Shown here in pieces: positions 5,943-9,338 of a stretch of DNA of 9,338 bases. Origin of the DNA: an uncultured Simplicispira sp. (GTDB lineage: Bacteria > Pseudomonadota > Gammaproteobacteria > Burkholderiales > Burkholderiaceae_C); contig CAIRYF010000046.1 of assembly GCA_903882725.1 (NCBI GenBank), positions 1 through 9,338 on the forward strand. Direction: 5' to 3'. The first letter of the stretch is position 1; each line of letters starts with the position of its first letter. The notes beneath the pieces are model-generated. The model saw only the letters and a program-made list of their open reading frames with translations, ran no database searches and was not told where the DNA came from. The position numbers and the translations under genes are program-made.

Positions 5943-7004
5943 ATGTCCCCCAAAAAGCCCCGTTGGTCGCTGCTGGGCTTGGCCCATCGTCCCGGCTCGC
6001 TGGGCTGCCTTGGGTGCCTTGGGTGGGCGGGTGCGCTGCTGCTGGCGGTGGTGCTGGCCGCTTTTGCGTTGGGTAAATTTCCCATAGCCCCTGCTGACTT
6101 GTTGCAGGCGGTACTGGCGCGCTTGGTGGGCGCTGAATCGGGGCTTTCGCCAGCCCAAGAAACCGTGATCTGGAACATTCGCTTGCCGCGTGTCGCCGCA
6201 GGCTTGCTGGTGGGCGCGGGGCTGGCGGCGGCGGGCGCAGCTTACCAAGGAATGTTTCGCAATCCGCTGGTCTCGCCCGATATTTTGGGTGTGTCGGCGG
6301 GCGCTGGACTGGGGGCGGTGTTGGGGATTTACCTGGGCTTGCCGCTGGCGACAGTGCAAGCGCTGGCCTTTGGCGGTGGGCTGCTGGCCGTGGGGGCAGT
6401 GGTCGGCGTGGCTGGGCTGGTGCGCCGCCATGATCCGGTGCTGGTGTTGGTGCTGGCGGGCATTGCTGTGGGCGCGCTGCTGGGTGCGGGCATTTCACTG
6501 ATCAAAATTTTGGCCGACCCGACGACACAACTGCCGTCCATCACCTTCTGGCTGCTCGGTGGGCTCAATGCCGTCACGCCGGGTGACTTGGCCACCACGG
6601 CACCGGCGCTGCTGATGGGGCTGGTGCCGCTGGCGCTGCTGCGTTGGCGCATGAATCTGCTCAGTTTGGCCGATGAAGAGGCGCTGGCGCTGGGTATTCC
6701 GGTGGCGCGTTTGCGTCTGTTGCTGGTGGCGGCGGCCACCTTGACCACGGCGGCAGCGGTGTCGCTGACCGGCATCATTGGCTGGATTGGCTTGGTGGTG
6801 CCGCACGTGGCGCGGTTGTGGGTGGGGCCTAATTTTGCGCGCCTGCTGCCTGCTTCGCTGCTGTTGGGCGGTGGTTTTTTGGTGGCCACCGACACGCTGG
6901 CGCGCACCGTGGCCAGCATCGAGCTGCCGCTGGGCATTTTGATGGCGCTGGTGGGCGCACCGTTTTTCTTGTTTTTGCTGGCGCGGCCAGGGCGGGGCGA
7001 ATGA
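5943..7004 (+). CDS. FecCD-family ABC importer permease (MolB-like)
   Basis: This 353-residue inner-membrane protein is the permease of the second importer, expected to span the membrane about ten times and work as a homodimer like BtuC. Family signatures are clear: WNIRLPR (77-83), GAAYQGMFRNPLVSPDILG (98-116) followed by the glycine-rich VSAGAGLGA, TFWLLGGLN in the middle, GIIGWIGLVVPHVAR before the coupling helix, and a C-terminal LPLGILMALVGAPFFLFLL. Length is usual for the family (330-350). The N-terminus contains a small Leu-Gly-Cys repeat from a duplicated TGCCTTGGG. There is no good ribosome binding site before ATG 5943; ATG 5927 is in another frame. It is separated from the binding-protein gene by 80 bases holding a dispersed element, and overlaps the ATPase gene by four bases (ATGA). 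Fold and role are sure; substrate is inferred. Confidence 0.9.
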   Translation: MSPKKPRWSLLGLAHRPGSLGCLGCLGWAGALLLAVVLAAFALGKFPIAPADLLQAVLARLVGAESGLSPAQETVIWNIRLPRVAAGLLVGAGLAAAGAAYQGMFRNPLVSPDILGVSAGAGLGAVLGIYLGLPLATVQALAFGGGLLAVGAVVGVAGLVRRHDPVLVLVLAGIAVGALLGAGISLIKILADPTTQLPSITFWLLGGLNAVTPGDLATTAPALLMGLVPLALLRWRMNLLSLADEEALALGIPVARLRLLLVAAATLTTAAAVSLTGIIGWIGLVVPHVARLWVGPNFARLLPASLLLGGGFLVATDTLARTVASIELPLGILMALVGAPFFLFLLARPGRGE

Positions 7005-7810
7005 GCGGCGCACCGGTTTTGCAAGCCTGTGCGCTCGATATTGGCCACGGCCAGCGCCGCGTCGGTGTCGGTCTGGAGTTTGCGATGGCCGCTGGGGAAG
7101 TGCTGTGCCTGCTGGGCCCCAACGGCAGCGGCACGACGACGCTGTTTCGCACGCTGCTGGGCTTGTTGTCGCCCTTGGCGGGTGAGGTGCGCGTGCTTGG
7201 CGAGCCCGTTGCCGCTTGGTCGCGCGGTGCCTTTGCCCGCCATGTGGGCTACGTGCCGCAGGCGCACACCGGTATTTTTCCGTTCACGGTCGAAGACGTG
7301 GTGCTGATGGGGCGCGCAGCGCGTGTCGGTCGCTTTGCCATGCCGTCGCTAAGTGACCGCGATTGCGCTTTGCAGTGCCTGCACACGCTGGGCATTGCCC
7401 ACCTGCGCCAGCGCATTTACACCGCCATCAGCGGCGGCGAGCGCCAGTTGGTGCTGATAGCGCGCGCGCTGGCGCAAGAGCCGGTGCTGCTGGTGATGGA
7501 TGAGCCGACCGCCAGCCTCGACTTTGGTAACCAAATTCGGGTGCTGGAAACCATTGCCCAACTGCGCCAGCAAGGCATGGCTGTGCTGCTTTCGACCCAC
7601 CAGCCCGAGCACGCGCTGCGCATTGCCGATCGCATTGCGCTGTTGGGCAATGGCTGCTTAGTGGCCATCGGCGCGCCCGCCAGTACCGCCACGTCTGCGC
7701 GATTGGCGGCGCTTTATAACGTGAGCGAACGCGCGGTAGCCGCCAGCTTGGGCGTGCAATCGTTGCCGCCATCCATTCATCCCTCTCCATTCTTTATGAA
7801 CACCATATGA
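7001..7810 (+). CDS. FecE/BtuD-type ABC importer ATPase (MolC-like) with altered Walker A
   Basis: This 269-residue protein is the ATPase partner of the preceding permease. Visible motifs are Q-loop Gln87 in GYVPQ, signature ISGGERQ (143-149), Walker B LLVMDEP with Asp167 and Glu168, D-loop SLDFG and switch His200 in LSTHQ. The Walker A motif reads GPNGSGTTT (39-47), where GPNGSGKTT is expected: residue 45, codon ACG at 7133-7135, is Thr instead of the phosphate-binding Lys. One base change (AAG to ACG) explains it. Because these importers use two copies of one ATPase, both sites would be affected and transport would be expected to fail unless this is a sequencing error. Everything else looks intact and under normal constraint. 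It overlaps the permease stop and the methyltransferase start by four bases each. Confidence 0.9.
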   Translation: MSGAPVLQACALDIGHGQRRVGVGLEFAMAAGEVLCLLGPNGSGTTTLFRTLLGLLSPLAGEVRVLGEPVAAWSRGAFARHVGYVPQAHTGIFPFTVEDVVLMGRAARVGRFAMPSLSDRDCALQCLHTLGIAHLRQRIYTAISGGERQLVLIARALAQEPVLLVMDEPTASLDFGNQIRVLETIAQLRQQGMAVLLSTHQPEHALRIADRIALLGNGCLVAIGAPASTATSARLAALYNVSERAVAASLGVQSLPPSIHPSPFFMNTI

Positions 7811-8601
7811 CCATTGAAGCTATCGATTTTGGCCGCCTCTACCGCGACCACCTGGCCATGAGCCAGCGCACCCGCAAAGACCCCAGCGCTTGGGACAGTC
7901 GCGCCGCTGGCATGGCCAGCAAGGCGCTGCGCAGCCGTTATGCGGATGAATTTGTTGCGCGCATGGATTTAAGCGGCGCTGCCTCGCTGCTGGACGTGGG
8001 CTGCGGCCCCGGCACGATTGGTTTGGCCGTCGCCGGGCAGTTGCAGCGCGTGGTCGGTTTGGACTACAGCAGCGCCATGCTGGACGCTATGCGTAGCAAA
8101 GCAGCCCAAAACGGCTTGGGCAATGTGGAGACCCTGCACCGCGCTTGGGAAGACGACTGGAGCGACGTGCCGCAGTGCGACATCGTCGTGGCCTCGCGCT
8201 CCACCACCGTGGAAGACATCGCTACGGCGCTAGAGCGTTTGCACGCCAAGGCGCGTTTGCGCGTCTATCTCACACACCTGGTGGGCGGCCATTTCACCGA
8301 CCCGGCGATCCAAGCGGTTATTGGCCGCCGTATGCCCTCGGTGCCCGACTACATCTATCTGCTCAACATCTTGCACCGCATGGGGATTCACCCTCGGCTG
8401 GACTACATCGCGCACGAAAACCGCTTGGCCGATGCGGTGGATTTTGACGACTTTGCCCGCCGTGTGGCGTGGTCGGTCGGCGAATTGGACGCGCACGAGA
8501 CCGAGTGCCTGCGCAGTTGGTATCAGCGCGCCACACCGCAACAGCGCAGGGGTACGCCCATGCGTTGGGCGTTTATTTCGTGGGAGAAAGTACCGTGCTG
8601 A
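7807..8601 (+). CDS. Class I SAM-dependent methyltransferase
   Basis: This 264-residue cytoplasmic protein is a Rossmann-fold methyltransferase. The SAM-binding motif I is LLDVGCGPG (61-69), motif II is VVGLDYSSAML with acidic Asp86 expected to bind the ribose, and CDIVVASRSTT (near 122-132) is a motif IV-like segment. The N-terminal 50 residues (YRDHLAMSQRTRKDPSAWDSRA) fit a lid that closes over the substrate, and the C-terminal half has a helical, acidic DAVDFDDFARRVAWSVGELD region. The acceptor is unknown. Position in an importer operon, translationally linked to the ATPase before it (ATGA overlap) and a DUF364 gene after it (7-base overlap), suggests action on a metal ligand or a related small molecule rather than on nucleic acid or a housekeeping quinone. 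That role is inference only. Confidence 0.85.
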   Translation: MTIEAIDFGRLYRDHLAMSQRTRKDPSAWDSRAAGMASKALRSRYADEFVARMDLSGAASLLDVGCGPGTIGLAVAGQLQRVVGLDYSSAMLDAMRSKAAQNGLGNVETLHRAWEDDWSDVPQCDIVVASRSTTVEDIATALERLHAKARLRVYLTHLVGGHFTDPAIQAVIGRRMPSVPDYIYLLNILHRMGIHPRLDYIAHENRLADAVDFDDFARRVAWSVGELDAHETECLRSWYQRATPQQRRGTPMRWAFISWEKVPC

Positions 8602-9338
8602 CTGAGCTGCACACTGAGGTGGTCGCTGCCCTAGGCCAGCACGCCGCCCAAAATTTGTGCATCGAGCGCGCGGTGTTGGGGGTTTTCTTCACTGGCGTCC
8701 AACTCTCCAATGGTGTGGGTGGGCTGTGCGCTACGCCCATCAAAAGTGTGCCTGAGGCGGTGTGCTGTCCCAGCTCGGCCCTGGCCATGCCAGTGCCAGG
8801 CAAAATTGCCGGGCGCAACGCCGTGCAGTTGCTGCAAGACCTGTACCGTCCACAAGACCTGCGCCGCGCACTGGCCATCGCCACCCTGAACGCGCTGGCT
8901 GAATCCTTGTGGCTGCGTGACGGCCCGCCCCAAGGTGCCGAGGTGCGCAGTGGCGACGCCTTTGAGGCGCTGCGCATCGCCCCCGGCCAGCGTGTGGTGT
9001 TGGTCGGTGCGTTTGCGCCTTATATGCGCGAGCTGCGCAAATGGGGTCAGTCGTTTGGTGTGCTGGAGCTGGATATTTCCACCCTGCGACCAGACGAGTT
9101 GGTATTTCACATCCCGCAAGAACGCGCCGCACAGGCGATTGCCGAGGCCGATGTGCTTATCACCACCGGCACCACGCTCATCAATGGCACGCTCGACGGT
9201 TTGTTGCAACACCTGCGCCCCGGCGCACAAGCTGCCGTGGTCGGCCCCACGGCCACGCTGTGGCCAGGGCCCTTCGCCCGTCGTGGTGCCACGGTAGTCG
9301 GCGGCACACGCGTGCAAAACGCCGGTGCCCTGCTGGAC
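8595..9338 (+). CDS. DUF4213/DUF364 putative heavy-metal chelation protein, 3'-truncated
   Basis: The frame is open from GTG 8595 to the window end (248 codons). A strong ribosome binding site, GGGAG at 8582-8586, lies eight bases before the GTG, and the start overlaps the methyltransferase stop by seven bases. The N-terminal part (about 5-110) fits DUF4213, an enolase-N-like fold: AVLGVFFTGVQLSNGVGG, then CATPIK and a double Cys at 57-58 in VCCPSS. The second part (about 125 on) fits the DUF364 Rossmann-like domain: QRVVLVGAFAPYM, ITTGTTLINGTLDGLL and VVGPTATLWPGPFARRGA. For the related Desulfitobacterium structure a heavy-metal chelation role was proposed from its interdomain active site; the reaction is unproven. 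Typical members have roughly 250-270 residues, so only a short C-terminal piece is probably missing. Whether Cys22, Cys45, Cys57 and Cys58 bind metal is unknown. Confidence 0.85.
   Translation, partial: MLTELHTEVVAALGQHAAQNLCIERAVLGVFFTGVQLSNGVGGLCATPIKSVPEAVCCPSSALAMPVPGKIAGRNAVQLLQDLYRPQDLRRALAIATLNALAESLWLRDGPPQGAEVRSGDAFEALRIAPGQRVVLVGAFAPYMRELRKWGQSFGVLELDISTLRPDELVFHIPQERAAQAIAEADVLITTGTTLINGTLDGLLQHLRPGAQAAVVGPTATLWPGPFARRGATVVGGTRVQNAGALLD

Noticed and set aside
7807..8601. Methyltransferase as a menaquinone/ubiquinone or cobalamin-precorrin enzyme.
   Set aside because: Only the general SAM fold motifs are visible and no quinone- or corrin-pathway gene lies nearby, so a specific name would be guesswork.

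Overview
The window is GC-rich bacterial DNA with every gene on the + strand. It most resembles a betaproteobacterium of the order Burkholderiales, probably Comamonadaceae (Rhodoferax/Polaromonas-like). The reasons are codon use, the character of the proteins, and an intergenic hairpin-type element at about 5868-5926 that I recognise from that family. This placement is inference. There is no RNA gene, insertion sequence, CRISPR array or integrase, and no gene-free stretch longer than about 80 bases.

Region 1 (1-2064) is a classical molybdate ABC importer: the 3' end of modA (periplasmic binding protein), modB (membrane permease) and a short modC (ATPase without the usual C-terminal MOP domain). 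The genes are separated by 28 and 16 bases.

Region 2 (2065-4810) opens with a 51-base gap. It contains a strong match to the molybdate-responsive ModE operator just before a TonB-dependent outer-membrane receptor gene. A DUF2478-family gene follows; its C-terminus carries a striking hexanucleotide repeat encoding alternating Met-Lys/Met-Glu.

Region 3 (4807-9338) encodes a second importer of the vitamin B12/siderophore (FecCD, type II) kind: a periplasmic binding protein, a membrane permease and an ATPase. A SAM-dependent methyltransferase and a DUF4213/DUF364 'heavy-metal chelation' protein follow, the last running off the window end. Most junctions overlap by 4-7 bases (ATGA type), so the genes are probably co-translated. 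The exception is the 80-base gap before the permease, which holds the dispersed element. The ATPase has Thr where the catalytic Walker A Lys should be.

Taken together, I infer a two-membrane uptake system for molybdenum (or tungsten), probably as a chelate. The TonB receptor would bring it across the outer membrane, the MolABC-like importer would move it across the inner membrane, and the methyltransferase and DUF364 protein might make, modify or strip the ligand. Free oxyanion would use ModABC. The substrate is not proven by sequence; iron-siderophore or cobalamin-type substrates remain alternatives, but the candidate ModE site and the modABC neighbour favour molybdenum.
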